A DNA stretch of 64,000 bases from Candidatus Marimicrobium litorale (GTDB lineage: Bacteria > Pseudomonadota > Gammaproteobacteria > Pseudomonadales > Halieaceae): contig NZ_SHNO01000001.1 in the NCBI RefSeq assembly GCF_026262645.1, positions 1,178,001 through 1,242,000 on the forward strand, in the 5' to 3' direction. Below are positions 54,551-63,902 of the stretch, one piece after another. Within the stretch, counting starts at the first letter, position 1. Each line of letters starts with the position of its first letter. Below the pieces are notes generated by a model. The model was not told the origin of the DNA, did not search any database, and saw nothing but the letters and a program-made list of their open reading frames with translations. The position numbers and the translations under genes are program-made.

Positions 54551-55348
54551 TCATCGGTTTCGATACTGAGGCAGTCGCTTCTCAAAAAAAGACAGCGCCG
54601 CCTCCCCCGCGTCTTCTGTAAGCGCCAACAGCGACTGGTGACGGTCTTCCATCGCCATTGCGGCATCCAGGCTTGGCGCGTCCACACTAAAATTGAGCGC
54701 TTCCTTGGTTAGGCGCAGCCCCATCGGCGCCGTGAGCAACATGTCTCCCACTAGCAACTGCGCCGCCGCTTCAAGCCCATCCCGCGCCACAACTTCTGAT
54801 ACTAAACCGACCGCCAGAGCCCGGGGTGCGTGTATAAAACGCCCCGTCATCAACAGTTCAGACGCGACCGACGCACCGACCAGACGAGGCAAGAAATAGC
54901 TGCTGCCCATATCGCATCCAGTCAGGCCGATCTTAATGTAAGCGGCATTCATTCTTGCGTCTTCCGCCGCGATACGAACATCCGACGCGAGCGCCAGGCT
55001 AAACCCTCCCCCACAGGCAGCGCCTTGCACCAGGCTGATGATCGGCTGAGGGCACTTGCGCATCGCCAAATAGATACGGGCAATCTCGCGCTGCACAGAC
55101 CAGATACTATGTGGTGAACGCTCCGTCGCACTGAAGGCACCCGCGGCCATATCGAGCCCCACGCAGAAATGTTTGCCTGTGGCTCTAAGCACAACAACCC
55201 GTATTTCCTCACGTTGCCGTAATTCCTCGAAATACGACACCAGAGCGGCAACCAGCAACCCGTTCAGGGCATTACCCGTATCCGGCCGCTCGAGGGTTAC
55301 CCACTCGACCTCGCCCCGCTGCTCCACATCCAGTACCTGATGCTCCAA
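54551..55348 (-). CDS. Enoyl-CoA hydratase/isomerase (crotonase) family protein
   Basis: 265 residues. Oxyanion-hole blocks: HFCVGLDMAAGAF and GAACGGGFSLALASDVRIA. The catalytic-Glu region reads AYIKIGLTGCDMGSSY, where Glu positions are replaced, so this may be an isomerase or hydrolase rather than a hydratase. The gene is divergent from the carboxyltransferase gene across 149 bases, suggesting linked regulation of acyl-CoA use. Confidence 0.9.
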   Translation of the reverse strand: MEHQVLDVEQRGEVEWVTLERPDTGNALNGLLVAALVSYFEELRQREEIRVVVLRATGKHFCVGLDMAAGAFSATERSPHSIWSVQREIARIYLAMRKCPQPIISLVQGAACGGGFSLALASDVRIAAEDARMNAAYIKIGLTGCDMGSSYFLPRLVGASVASELLMTGRFIHAPRALAVGLVSEVVARDGLEAAAQLLVGDMLLTAPMGLRLTKEALNFSVDAPSLDAAMAMEDRHQSLLALTEDAGEAALSFFEKRLPQYRNR

Positions 55349-55497
55349 AGTCAGTCTCCCTCCACCGTACGAGGCTGCGCTCAGCTCTCTAGCCTCATGA
55401 TACTATCGATCCACTGTCCTATTGGACAGCGGTTATGCTTGGAAAAATCATCCCGTATGTTCAGCCTGATGTCCACCGGCACCCGAGGAGCAATGTT

Positions 55498-56976
55498 TTG
55501 AGCACAAAAAAACAGGACTGGGAAACACTGGTCTCCGAGTTGCGTGAGCGCACCAATGCTGCGGAAGGCATGGGCGGAAGTCAAAAGCTAGATAAGCAAC
55601 ACGATAAAGGTCGGTTGGACGCACGACAACGCATCACCGCGCTGCTTGATCACGACAGTTTTAGTGAGTATGGCGCGCTGGCCGGAGGCAATCATCCTGG
55701 CGGCCAAACGCCGCTCGCAGCGGACGGATTGGTTGGCGGTACCGGGCGCATTCAAGGGCGCAGCGTTATTCTATTCGCTGAGGACTTCACCGTGAAAGGC
55801 GGCTCGATAGGCCACCCCAATGCCGCTAAACGCGCCCGGCTTGTGCGTCTGGCACAGGAGCAAAAACTGCCGCTGATCGTCATGCTGGATGGCGCCGGGG
55901 AACGTGCAGACAACCAGAGCGAGCGCTACCCAAATAGTCCGAATGATCTGCAGCTGGTGGCTGATCTGAAAGGCCAGGTACCCATTGTGGCAATGGTGCT
56001 GGGCACTTCTGCAGGACACGGCGCGCTCGCTGGCATGTTTGCAGACCTGATAATAATGCGACAGGGCGCAAGTCTTTTTTCTGCAGGCCCTCCACTCGTC
56101 AAGGCGGCCCTGGGCATCGACACAAGCCCGAGCGCACTGGGCGATGCACGCATGCACACTCAGGACAGCGGCCTTGCGCACAACCTGGGTGCGACAGAGG
56201 AGGAATGTTTTGCTATGACTCGGCATTTTCTCTCACTCCTGCCACCCCGTGCCGGAGCGACCCTGCCGGTGACAGCGAACTCCCCCGCCGCCGCTCGCCG
56301 GACGTTAAAAAATCTCGAGGCAATCATTCCACCGCAGCCAAATATCGCCTACGACATGCGCGAGGTCTTACGCGAGGTATGTGACAGCCAGAGCCTGATT
56401 GAACTGCAACCGGATTTTGGCAGTAGCATCATCACCGCCCTTGCACGTATAGGCGGTGTCCCCTGTATGTTGATCGCCAACCAGCCCGCCGTGCAGGCAG
56501 GAGCGATTACGCGCGAGGCGGCGGAAAAAGCAACTCATTTTATAGAGGTCGCGAGCAGCTTTGGTTTGCCGCTTGTTAGCCTGCTGGACAATCCCGGCGT
56601 AATGCCGGGGCCAGCGGCAGAAGAGGCCGGCACCCTCAAAGGTGCCGCGCAGATGTTCATGGCCCAACGCCGTTACCGAGGGCTCAAGATTGTCGCCACC
56701 CTGCGAAAAGCGTTCGGATTTGGCAGCTCCGTCATGGGCATGAACCCCTGGGACCAGCAGGTTGTCAGCCTCGCCTTGCCTTGCGTCAGTCTGGGAGGCG
56801 TTCCCGCTATTGGGGGTGCGACTGCAGCAAACGCCAGTGACGAACAAGCGGCTGGGATGCAATCGATACAATCGGGTGCCTGGGTGCCTGCTGACGCGAT
56901 GGCGTTCGACAAGGTGATCGAACCCGGTGAACTGCGCAATGAGATCATCACTGCCCTGCAGCTGAGAGCCGAGTAG
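55498..56976 (+). CDS. Acyl-CoA carboxylase beta (carboxyltransferase) subunit
   Basis: 492 residues from TTG 55498, with GAGGAG 7 bases upstream; the longer frame from ATG 55435 has no ribosome site. The two crotonase-like halves of the carboxyltransferase are clear: KGRLDARQRITALLDHDSF, GTSAGHGALAGMFADLIIM, LVSLLDNPGVMPGPAAEEAG and RKAFGFGSSVMGMNPW. The family carboxylates acetyl-, propionyl- or methylcrotonyl-CoA with a separate biotin-carrying alpha subunit, absent here. Propionyl-CoA from side-chain cleavage would be a sensible substrate, but this is a guess from context. Confidence 0.9.
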   Translation: MSTKKQDWETLVSELRERTNAAEGMGGSQKLDKQHDKGRLDARQRITALLDHDSFSEYGALAGGNHPGGQTPLAADGLVGGTGRIQGRSVILFAEDFTVKGGSIGHPNAAKRARLVRLAQEQKLPLIVMLDGAGERADNQSERYPNSPNDLQLVADLKGQVPIVAMVLGTSAGHGALAGMFADLIIMRQGASLFSAGPPLVKAALGIDTSPSALGDARMHTQDSGLAHNLGATEEECFAMTRHFLSLLPPRAGATLPVTANSPAAARRTLKNLEAIIPPQPNIAYDMREVLREVCDSQSLIELQPDFGSSIITALARIGGVPCMLIANQPAVQAGAITREAAEKATHFIEVASSFGLPLVSLLDNPGVMPGPAAEEAGTLKGAAQMFMAQRRYRGLKIVATLRKAFGFGSSVMGMNPWDQQVVSLALPCVSLGGVPAIGGATAANASDEQAAGMQSIQSGAWVPADAMAFDKVIEPGELRNEIITALQLRAE

Positions 56977-57064
56977 TGATGGATTTTTTTAGCGGGGGTT
57001 TAGTGACAGTTCTAGTCTATCGTGCGACTATGGCGGCTGCTAAAAAATTGCAGCTGGAAGCCAC

Positions 57065-58369
57065 GTGACCTCAAAAACAAGAATCGCAGTTAGATGCGTT
57101 GCGGGAGTTCTCGCCTACCTCGCAAGCACCATGGCAACCGCCTCGGTAGTCACCGTGGAAAACTACGAATACCCGATATCCGATCGCTTTGTAGCAACGG
57201 TGGTGGGCACGCCCGTCGAATACGAAGCCAAGCTGCCATCAATACCTTTTGAGCAACGCAGCATAGACATATTTCCCGACCGGAAAACGCCGGATGTCTT
57301 CTTTTATGGCAAAGAGCTTCTCTACTCTGTCGCGTTGCAGGACCACGAGTCGCCCCTGATATTTTTAATCGCCGGCACGGGCGCATCACACGAGGGCGGT
57401 AAAAACCGAAATATGGCCAAAGCCTTTTATCAGGCGGGCTTCCACGTGGTCTCTACTTCCTCACCCACGTTTAATAATTTTGTCACTGCTGCTTCCTATA
57501 CCGGCGTTGTAGGTGACGCAAAAAGAGACGCCGAGGATATATACCGGGTATTTGAGAAGATCTGGGCGGAACTTGAACAAGATATCGAAGTGTCTACATT
57601 TAATGTCACCGGTTACAGTCTCGGCGGATTTAACGCCGCTTATGTGGCGAAACTGGATGAGACACGCCAAAGCTTCAATTTCGAGAACGTATTACTGATC
57701 AACCCCCCAGTCTCAATTTACAACTCCATCTCGTTATTGGATCGCATGATCAACAATATCCCTGGCGGCATGGATAATTTTGATACGTTTTTCGACAACC
57801 TGATGCGCGCCTACATCAATGTGTACAAAGAATCCTCTGATGCTATCGGAGACGATTTTTTGTACAAGGCCTACAAGGCCCTGAACCTGAAAGACGAACA
57901 GCTCGCCGCACTCATCGGCGTATCGTTCCGATTATCCTCCGCCTCGCTTATTTTCACCTCGGATGTGGTCGTAGATTTCGGTTTTATAAAGCCCAAGGGG
58001 CTGATTTTGAACCGCTACAGCAATCTTACACAGTACAACGAAGTAGCAAATCGCATAGGCTTCACCGATTACTACCACGAGTTTTTTTATCCTTTTTATA
58101 AGCAAACCGAACCCGACGCCACACGAAACGAGTTCATCGCAGCGATCAGCCTGAAGGAGATCGAGGATTATCTGCGCGATACAGAAAAGATTACGGTCAT
58201 GCATAATGCGGATGACATTATCCTGCAGCCCGGTGAAATTGAGTTTTTCGCCGATGTCTTTGGCACGAGGGCTACGATTTACCCTACCGGAGGCCACTGC
58301 GGCAACATGAGCTACAGCGATAATGTCGCACATATGGTGGCAGTATTCACCGGCGGAGGAGCGCCATGA
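57065..58369 (+). CDS. Exported alpha/beta-hydrolase-like protein upstream of mlaA
   Basis: 434 residues from GTG 57065 (GGAAG 5 bases upstream). A signal peptide (VRCVAGVLAYLASTMATA) precedes the mature protein. The nucleophile elbow is GYSLGGF; LIFLIAGTGASHEGG gives the oxyanion region, and ATIYPTGGHCGNM a late His. A lipase or esterase fold in the periplasm is likely. Its stop overlaps the mlaA start by four bases, so it is tied to outer-membrane lipid upkeep. It may process phospholipids handled by MlaA; this is inferred from coupling. Confidence 0.78.
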   Translation: MTSKTRIAVRCVAGVLAYLASTMATASVVTVENYEYPISDRFVATVVGTPVEYEAKLPSIPFEQRSIDIFPDRKTPDVFFYGKELLYSVALQDHESPLIFLIAGTGASHEGGKNRNMAKAFYQAGFHVVSTSSPTFNNFVTAASYTGVVGDAKRDAEDIYRVFEKIWAELEQDIEVSTFNVTGYSLGGFNAAYVAKLDETRQSFNFENVLLINPPVSIYNSISLLDRMINNIPGGMDNFDTFFDNLMRAYINVYKESSDAIGDDFLYKAYKALNLKDEQLAALIGVSFRLSSASLIFTSDVVVDFGFIKPKGLILNRYSNLTQYNEVANRIGFTDYYHEFFYPFYKQTEPDATRNEFIAAISLKEIEDYLRDTEKITVMHNADDIILQPGEIEFFADVFGTRATIYPTGGHCGNMSYSDNVAHMVAVFTGGGAP

Positions 58370-59121
58370 TGTTGCAGCGCGTCGGCCGCGCCCTCATCGC
58401 GGCACTGATACTTACTCTGGCGGCCTGCGCCAGTTACCCTCCTCAGAAACCGGCATCCGATTACCCGGAACCGATCTTTCCCGCGAAGCGCATCCTTCCA
58501 CCCGGTCATGATGACCAGATGAGTGTTTACGATCCATGGGAGGGCATGAACAAACACATCTACAATTTTAACTACCACTTTGACAAAGCAATCTTCCTGC
58601 CTGTCGTGCAGGGCTATGAAACCGTTGTGCCCGATTTCGCAAGAACGGGCATACATAATTTTTTCAAGAATTTCGACGACATGCTGTCGGCTGTGAACTC
58701 ACTGCTGCAACTGGCACCTACAAAAGCAGCGCAAAGCACCGGGCGCGTGCTTGTTAACAGCACCGTGGGGCTGTTTGGCCTTCTCGATGTCGCCTCACTG
58801 TGGGGAATACCGCGCCCCATGGAGGACTTCGGTCAGACGATGGGGCGATGGGGCGTAGGACAAGGGCCCTACCTTGTGTTGCCGTTCCTCGGCCCGTCTA
58901 ACCTGCGCGATGGCATCGGTAAATTGCCCGACTTCTACGTGCGCAGCATGATTCAGGATGAAGTCCTTTCCGATGATGTGCGCATCGCCACCACGGTGGC
59001 CTGGCCTGTCGACACACGCGCCAACACGTCGTTCCGTTATTACGAGACCGGTTCCGCCTTCGAATATCGGATGGTGCGCTGGCTGTATTCCACCAAGCGT
59101 AGGCTGGATGTCGAGCAATAG
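58366..59121 (+). CDS. mlaA: MlaA (VacJ) outer-membrane lipoprotein
   Basis: 251 residues, GGAGGA 5 bases before the ATG. The lipobox LTLAAC puts the lipidated Cys at 21. The MlaA hallmark is DPWEGMNKHIYNFNYHFDKA, followed by VPDFARTGIHNFFKNFDD, LVNSTVGLFGLLDVAS and LVLPFLGPSNLRDGIG. MlaA forms a ring in the inner leaflet of the outer membrane and passes phospholipids to the MlaC carrier. The inner-membrane Mla genes are not here, which is common for mlaA. It is sandwiched between a hydrolase and a substrate-binding protein in one tight operon. Confidence 0.95.
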   Translation: MMLQRVGRALIAALILTLAACASYPPQKPASDYPEPIFPAKRILPPGHDDQMSVYDPWEGMNKHIYNFNYHFDKAIFLPVVQGYETVVPDFARTGIHNFFKNFDDMLSAVNSLLQLAPTKAAQSTGRVLVNSTVGLFGLLDVASLWGIPRPMEDFGQTMGRWGVGQGPYLVLPFLGPSNLRDGIGKLPDFYVRSMIQDEVLSDDVRIATTVAWPVDTRANTSFRYYETGSAFEYRMVRWLYSTKRRLDVEQ

Positions 59122-59124
59122 ACC

Positions 59125-60282
59125 ATGATAACTCACCTGATTCAAGCACTTGTTCTGACATTAGCGATCACATGCGCGCTAGGCGCGCATGCGCTTGAGC
59201 CGATAAACATTGGCACAACCCAGTCACTGACCGGGCACTACAGCGAACAAGGCACTGAGCAGCTAAGAGGCCTGCAGATGTGGGCTGCCGACGTGAATGC
59301 AAGAGGTGCACTTCTGGGTCGCACTGTCGAGATTATTTACTACGACGACGGCTCTCGCGATGCCGGCACTGTCGCAGGTTTTGAAAAGCTGCTCGATGTT
59401 GATAAGGCCGACCTCTTGGTAGGGCCCTACTCGTCTTCCCTGACCCTAAAAGCCAGCCTCGTAGCTGAAGCACATAACACCCCCATGGTATCGACTGCGG
59501 CTTCGGCTGAAGAGATCTGGAACCGCGGCTTGAAAAATATTTTTGGCGCTGACACACCTGCCGATGATTACCTCGAGGGCATCAGCATTGCAGCAGACGC
59601 AGGCGCCAAAACGGTTGCCGTGGTCTACGCAGAGACAGAATTTGGCCGAGAGGTGGCTGAAAGCATGCGTAACGGTGATGGCGATCACGATAGTGAGCGA
59701 GTCATCTTTTACGAGGGCTATGCACCTGACGAGCGAGACTTCACCGCTTTGTCTGAGCGGATCAAACAGGCCGATGCAGACCTCATTCTCGGTGTTTCCT
59801 ACGTCAGTGACTCCATCGCTCTCGCACGCGACCTGCGCAAAGCCGGTGCCACACCCGACATGCTCGCATTCACTATCGGTCCCGGGCTGCGTGAGTTCGG
59901 TGATGAGCTGGGTGACGAGGCGGAGGGCATAGTCGGTGTTGTGCAATGGCTGCGCAGTTCGCGCCAGCCCGGCGCAGAAGATTTCGCGTACCGGTACAAC
60001 CAGCGATATGGATCCAACCCTGGCGTATACGCGGTGATAGGTTACAGTGCCGGAGAGATCCTCGAAGCGGCCGTAAGGCTGGCAGGCACCGTCGAGCACA
60101 ACGCGGTTCGGGAGCAGCTACGCAGTATGTATATCCATGCGCTTATCGGCTCTTACCACGTTGACAAGACCGGGCGTCAAATCGGAAGACGCAATCTGGT
60201 GCTGCAGTGGCAGGATGGCCGCCGTCGACTTATCGCACCGGAAAGCGTGGCCGAGCAACCACTGATCTACCCCCTCCCCTGA
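59125..60282 (+). CDS. Liv-type ABC substrate-binding protein
   Basis: 385 residues. A Sec signal (LIQALVLTLAITCALGAHA) precedes the peripla_BP_6 fold: INIGTTQSLTGHYSEQG, LRGLQMWAADVNARGALLGR, DLLVGPYSSSLTLKASLVAE and GYSAGEILEAAVRLAG. Such proteins usually bind branched amino acids, amides or aromatics, and feed a LivHMGF ABC importer, but no importer genes are near. It starts 3 bases after the mlaA stop, so it may serve as a sensor or lipid-related binding protein. Confidence 0.9.
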   Translation: MITHLIQALVLTLAITCALGAHALEPINIGTTQSLTGHYSEQGTEQLRGLQMWAADVNARGALLGRTVEIIYYDDGSRDAGTVAGFEKLLDVDKADLLVGPYSSSLTLKASLVAEAHNTPMVSTAASAEEIWNRGLKNIFGADTPADDYLEGISIAADAGAKTVAVVYAETEFGREVAESMRNGDGDHDSERVIFYEGYAPDERDFTALSERIKQADADLILGVSYVSDSIALARDLRKAGATPDMLAFTIGPGLREFGDELGDEAEGIVGVVQWLRSSRQPGAEDFAYRYNQRYGSNPGVYAVIGYSAGEILEAAVRLAGTVEHNAVREQLRSMYIHALIGSYHVDKTGRQIGRRNLVLQWQDGRRRLIAPESVAEQPLIYPLP

Positions 60283-60596
60283 TCGCAACTGAAGGAACGT
60301 GGTTGTACGCCAAGGAACTCCTCTCGAGAGAGATAGGGTCGAGGGCGCAGCAGCGTCTCTGTCAGCCGTCATAGAGCCCGGACTCGCGGGATAGACAACC
60401 CTGGACACGGTCCTGAATCGTCTTGCCTGACGGCCCCAGCGTGTTGAGCAGTAAGGGAGTTTTTCTCGCGATACACCACGTTTGCTTTCACTTCGACTTT
60501 TGAAGAAGGTGCAGCGCGGGTCACGCTCTCAGACTACTGCAATGACTTAGCCCCAGTGAATTACCGGCTCTTAAAGTGGGGGTTTTGAGACACTAG
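60283..60596. other. Intergenic region without a gene
   Basis: A little over 300 bases between the substrate-binding protein stop and the reverse-strand terminator of the tRNA. No convincing ORF, RNA or repeat; only a 10-bp palindrome CTCTCGAGAG near 60320. It holds the end of a forward transcript, but no intrinsic terminator was found for it. Confidence 0.5.
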
Positions 60597-60624
60597 AAAA
60601 TGAAAAAGCGCCAAAGGGCGCTTT
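60597..60624 (-). terminator. Intrinsic terminator downstream of tRNA-Pro (reverse strand)
   Basis: Read on the reverse strand: AAAGCGCC and GGCGCTTT arms (60617-60624 and 60605-60612) around a four-base loop, followed by T runs interrupted by CA. It lies 83 bases past the tRNA 3' end and should end the tRNA transcript. Confidence 0.8.
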
Positions 60625-60706
60625 AGTAAATGCTTGGTGCGCAGCTCCCAGAATGAGCGGGAGCGATTGTGCATCCAGTGCCTGTTGAGTCTGCAGGCTC
60701 TGCTAT

Positions 60707-60783
60707 TGGTCGGGACGGCAGGATTTGAACCTGCGACCACCACACCCCCAGTGTGGTGCGCTACCAGGCTGCGCTACGCCCCG
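60707..60783 (-). tRNA. tRNA-Pro (anticodon GGG)
   Basis: A 77-nt cloverleaf including an encoded CCA. Acceptor CGGGGCG pairs with CGTCCCG (with one G-T pair), the D-arm is GCGCAGCCTGGTAGCGC, the anticodon stem is CCACA/TGTGG around CTGGGGG, so the anticodon is GGG, and the T-arm is GCAGGTTCAAATCCTGC. The D-arm and 3' end (CCGACCA) match bacterial tRNA-Pro. A -10 box lies about 40 bases upstream, with a GC-rich discriminator typical of stable RNA genes. Confidence 0.97.
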
Positions 60784-60822
60784 AGATTATTTTTGCTGAT
60801 CACGATCAGCGAGAAGGCGCGT

Positions 60823-60851
60823 ATTATACTCCAATCATGAGTACGATAAAA
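60823..60851 (-). promoter_or_regulatory. Promoter of the tRNA-Pro gene
   Basis: On the reverse strand TATAAT (60823-60828) is a perfect -10, with TTTTAT (60846-60851) 17 bases further upstream as a weak -35. The following ACGCGCC is a GC-rich discriminator, as in stringently controlled promoters. A 7-bp palindrome (GCTGATC/GATCAGC, 60795-60810) lies in the leader before the tRNA. Confidence 0.75.
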
Positions 60852-60854
60852 AGG

Positions 60855-61220
60855 CTATTTGGCCGGCGAAAGGACTTCCAGCACGTCCTCCAATTCCTTG
60901 ATGGTTTCTTTTATAACGGCTTGCACGTCCGCAGGCGCGGCGCCCCTTCCAGTCTCATCAGACATACGCTGTCGAGCGCCACCGATCGTGTAGCCCTCAT
61001 CGTATAAAAGACCGCGAATCTGCCGGATGGTCAAAACATCTGCACGCTGATAGTAACGTCGATTGCCACGACGCTTAACGGGCTTTAGCTGCGGAAATTC
61101 TTGTTCCCAGTAGCGTAAGACATGCGGCTTGACTGCGCAAAGCTCACTAACCTCGCCGATCGTAAAATAGCGTTTACCCGGGATTGCGGGGAGTTCATTA
61201 TTGTTTGTCGGTTCCAGCAT
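60855..61220 (-). CDS. MerR-family transcriptional regulator
   Basis: 121 residues. The MerR DNA-binding domain is clear: [45 protein letters not shown]. It has a short C-terminal helix ([16 protein letters not shown]) for dimerisation and no metal-binding Cys cluster. It overlaps the end of ihfA by 23 bases, the standard gammaproteobacterial arrangement of pheS-pheT-ihfA-merR. The targets of this conserved regulator are not known. Confidence 0.93.
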   Translation of the reverse strand: MLEPTNNNELPAIPGKRYFTIGEVSELCAVKPHVLRYWEQEFPQLKPVKRRGNRRYYQRADVLTIRQIRGLLYDEGYTIGGARQRMSDETGRGAAPADVQAVIKETIKELEDVLEVLSPAK

Positions 61221-61503
61221 ATTCTTCTACTCGGGCCTTTAACTTCTGGCCGGGCCGGAAAGTCACAACACGGCGGGCGGAGATCGGAATCTCCTCACCT
61301 GTCTTGGGGTTGCGGCCGGGACGCTGGCTCTTGTCCCGCAAATCGAAATTACCGAAACCGGACAATTTCACTTGCTCGTTATTCTCGAGGCAACTGCGGA
61401 TCTCCTCGAAGAACAACTCCACTACTTCCTTGGCTTCTCGTTTGTTGAGCCCAAGCTCTTCAAACAGGCGTTCAGCCATTTCGGATTTCGTCAGAGCAGC
61501 CAT
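61198..61503 (-). CDS. ihfA: Integration host factor subunit alpha
   Basis: 101 residues, a DNA-bending HU/IHF fold. Typical IHF-alpha blocks: [73 protein letters not shown]; the last carries the beta-arm Pro that intercalates. It pairs with IhfB. It is 9 bases after the pheT stop and overlaps merR, so the phenylalanyl-tRNA synthetase genes, ihfA and merR are co-transcribed. Confidence 0.98.
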   Translation of the reverse strand: MAALTKSEMAERLFEELGLNKREAKEVVELFFEEIRSCLENNEQVKLSGFGNFDLRDKSQRPGRNPKTGEEIPISARRVVTFRPGQKLKARVEEYAGTDKQ

Positions 61504-61512
61504 GTTCCCTAC

Positions 61513-63888
61513 CTACTTTCTTAGCACAGCCTTATAATTTTTCTCCAGTAGATCAATGACTTGACCTACTGCCAGATTCACATCCTCATCGCCAAGAGTG
61601 CGTGATTGATCCCGGAATGTCAAACCCAGCGACAAGCTTTTTCGTTTAGGATCAATACCTTTGCCTGTATAGACATCAAAAAGCCTTAAGTCCTTGAGGT
61701 AAACTCCCGCCGCTGAACGGACCTCATCCAACAGTGGCTTCACCACCGTGGACTTATCAATCACAAATGAGATATCGCGTCTAACCTCTGGAAATTTAGA
61801 CAGTTCTTGGAATTGAGGTACACCGGCATCAAGTACGGCAGCAAGATCTAACTGGCAGGCATACACCGGCACATCAAAACCCATATCACTCCCCACCGAG
61901 GGGTGAATCGCGCCGATAAAGCCGATCGCTTCCCCGTCGCAAATTATGCGGGCTGTCTGTCCGGGATGCAGGCCCGGCAGAGCCGCCGCGGTAAATTCAA
62001 ACTCGTGCGCGCGGCGGGTCAACGCAAGAAGACTCTCTAAATCGCCCTTGAGGTCGAAGAAGTCGCTGCCACTCGCTTCGCTGTCCCAGCCTATTGGCTC
62101 ACGCTCACCGGTCAAAATCATCGCAAGTGTCGGTACCTGCTTCAGCTCTTTGCTCGACGGCAGGAAGCGTAGGCCGGTTTCATACATCCGCACCCTGGAC
62201 TGCTGACGGTTGGTGTTGTGGCGCACGGCACCCAACAGGCCAGGAACCAAGCTGGTGCGCATCACGGCCATGTCACTGGATATCGGATTGCTCAACGCGA
62301 CTGAAGCCTGCTCTGGATCAAACCGATTCTGCAGTGCCGACTCGATAAAGCTGTAGGTAATCGCCTCACGGTAATCCCTCGCACCCAAATGTCGACGCAC
62401 GCAGCGCACAGAGAGTTGCGACTCCGGCCGTGAAGGTAATGCGAGATCAGCGCGTATTCGCGTCACTGGCAGGTTATTGTAACCATAGACTCTGGCCAGC
62501 TCCTCCAGCAGATCTACTTCCAGGCTGATATCAAAACGCCAGCTGGGTATCGCGCAGAGCCATCCGTCTCTAGTCGTCGTGACCCCTAAACCAAGGCCTG
62601 CGAGTATACGCTCGACCTCAGCCCCCTCCATATCGAAACCAAGCACTTTCTCGATGCGGGCGGCGCGCAGTGTAACGTCTGGACGCGGCGGTAGATCACT
62701 GTCTTCGACTACTTCGATCACAGGGCCAGCCTGCCCACCAACAATATCAATAAGCAACTGAGTCGCGCGCTCCATTGCCGTCCGCTGCAGCGTGAAATCT
62801 ACTCCACGCTCAAACCGGTGAGAAGAATCAGTATGCAATCCGTAGGAGCGCGGCTGACCCGCCAGCAACTGCGGCGCAAAAAATGCGGACTCCAGAAAAA
62901 GATCGCGGGTCTCAGCACTAACGGCAGAAGGCTGCCCACCCATAATGCCCGCCATGGCGAGGGGGCCGTTTTCATCAGCGATAACCAGCGTATCCGCGCG
63001 CAGATCCACAGTCTGACCGTCCAGCAATGCCAGCGACTCACCCTGTTCCGCAAGCCTCACAACAATACCGCCATTGAGCTTTGCCAAGTCAAAGGCATGC
63101 ATCGGCTGACCCAGTTCCAACAGTACGTAATTGGTGACATCCACCACCGCATCAATCGAGCGCACGCCGCCACGTCGCAAGCGCTCCTGCATCCACGTTG
63201 GCGTGGGGCGCGAGACATCCACATCACGGATAACCCGACCAATATAGCGAGGGCAGGATTCAGACGCCTCCAGTCGCACGGGCACCTTGTCCTGGCTAGC
63301 AATATCCGCAGTGCTGAATAGAGGTGGCGTTACCGATAAATCGTTGAGCAAAGCGACTTCCCTTGCAATGCCTGCCATGCTCAGGCAGTCGGCTCGGTTT
63401 GGGGTAAGCCCAATCTCGATAACCTGGTCATCCAGACCGAGGTAATCTCTCAGGTTCTCACCTACTGGCGCATCGGCTGGCAATTCCATCAGACCCTCCG
63501 ACGCCTCCGACAGCCCAAGCTCTTCTTCCGCACAGAGCATACCCGTCGACGCAATACCGCGTAACTTTGCACTCTTGATTTCCATACCCCCAGGGAGCCT
63601 CGCCCCCACGGTTGCAAGCGGCGCCTTCAATCCCTTTCTTGCGTTGGGAGCACCGCAGACCACCTGCACCGTCTCGCCACCCGTACGGACCTGGCAGACC
63701 CTGAGTTTATCTGCATCCGGGTGCGGCTCTACTGCAACAATCTCAGCCACTAGCAACCCGCTGAAAGTACCCGCTACCGGTTCGATAGCGTCCACCTCAA
63801 GGCCGGCCATTGTGATTTGATGGGCCAACTCCCTGGTATTCAAGTCCGGAGAAACCCATTCTCGCAGCCACTGCTCACTGAATTTCAC
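61513..63888 (-). CDS. pheT: Phenylalanyl-tRNA synthetase beta subunit
   Basis: 791 residues, the normal length. Domain order: B1 MKFSEQWLREWVSPDLN; the EMAP-like tRNA-binding domain (about 40-150, LLVAEIVAVEPHPDADKLRVCQV, VVCGAPNARKGLKAPLA); B3/B4 editing domain (about 210-380); B5; B6/B7 catalytic-like domain; and the C-terminal FDX-ACB anticodon-binding domain (FPEVRRDISFVIDKSTVVKP). It forms an alpha2-beta2 enzyme with PheS. The upstream pheS stop is 14 bases away. Confidence 0.98.
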   Translation of the reverse strand: MKFSEQWLREWVSPDLNTRELAHQITMAGLEVDAIEPVAGTFSGLLVAEIVAVEPHPDADKLRVCQVRTGGETVQVVCGAPNARKGLKAPLATVGARLPGGMEIKSAKLRGIASTGMLCAEEELGLSEASEGLMELPADAPVGENLRDYLGLDDQVIEIGLTPNRADCLSMAGIAREVALLNDLSVTPPLFSTADIASQDKVPVRLEASESCPRYIGRVIRDVDVSRPTPTWMQERLRRGGVRSIDAVVDVTNYVLLELGQPMHAFDLAKLNGGIVVRLAEQGESLALLDGQTVDLRADTLVIADENGPLAMAGIMGGQPSAVSAETRDLFLESAFFAPQLLAGQPRSYGLHTDSSHRFERGVDFTLQRTAMERATQLLIDIVGGQAGPVIEVVEDSDLPPRPDVTLRAARIEKVLGFDMEGAEVERILAGLGLGVTTTRDGWLCAIPSWRFDISLEVDLLEELARVYGYNNLPVTRIRADLALPSRPESQLSVRCVRRHLGARDYREAITYSFIESALQNRFDPEQASVALSNPISSDMAVMRTSLVPGLLGAVRHNTNRQQSRVRMYETGLRFLPSSKELKQVPTLAMILTGEREPIGWDSEASGSDFFDLKGDLESLLALTRRAHEFEFTAAALPGLHPGQTARIICDGEAIGFIGAIHPSVGSDMGFDVPVYACQLDLAAVLDAGVPQFQELSKFPEVRRDISFVIDKSTVVKPLLDEVRSAAGVYLKDLRLFDVYTGKGIDPKRKSLSLGLTFRDQSRTLGDEDVNLAVGQVIDLLEKNYKAVLRK

Positions 63889-63902
63889 GCTGACAGACCC
63901 CC

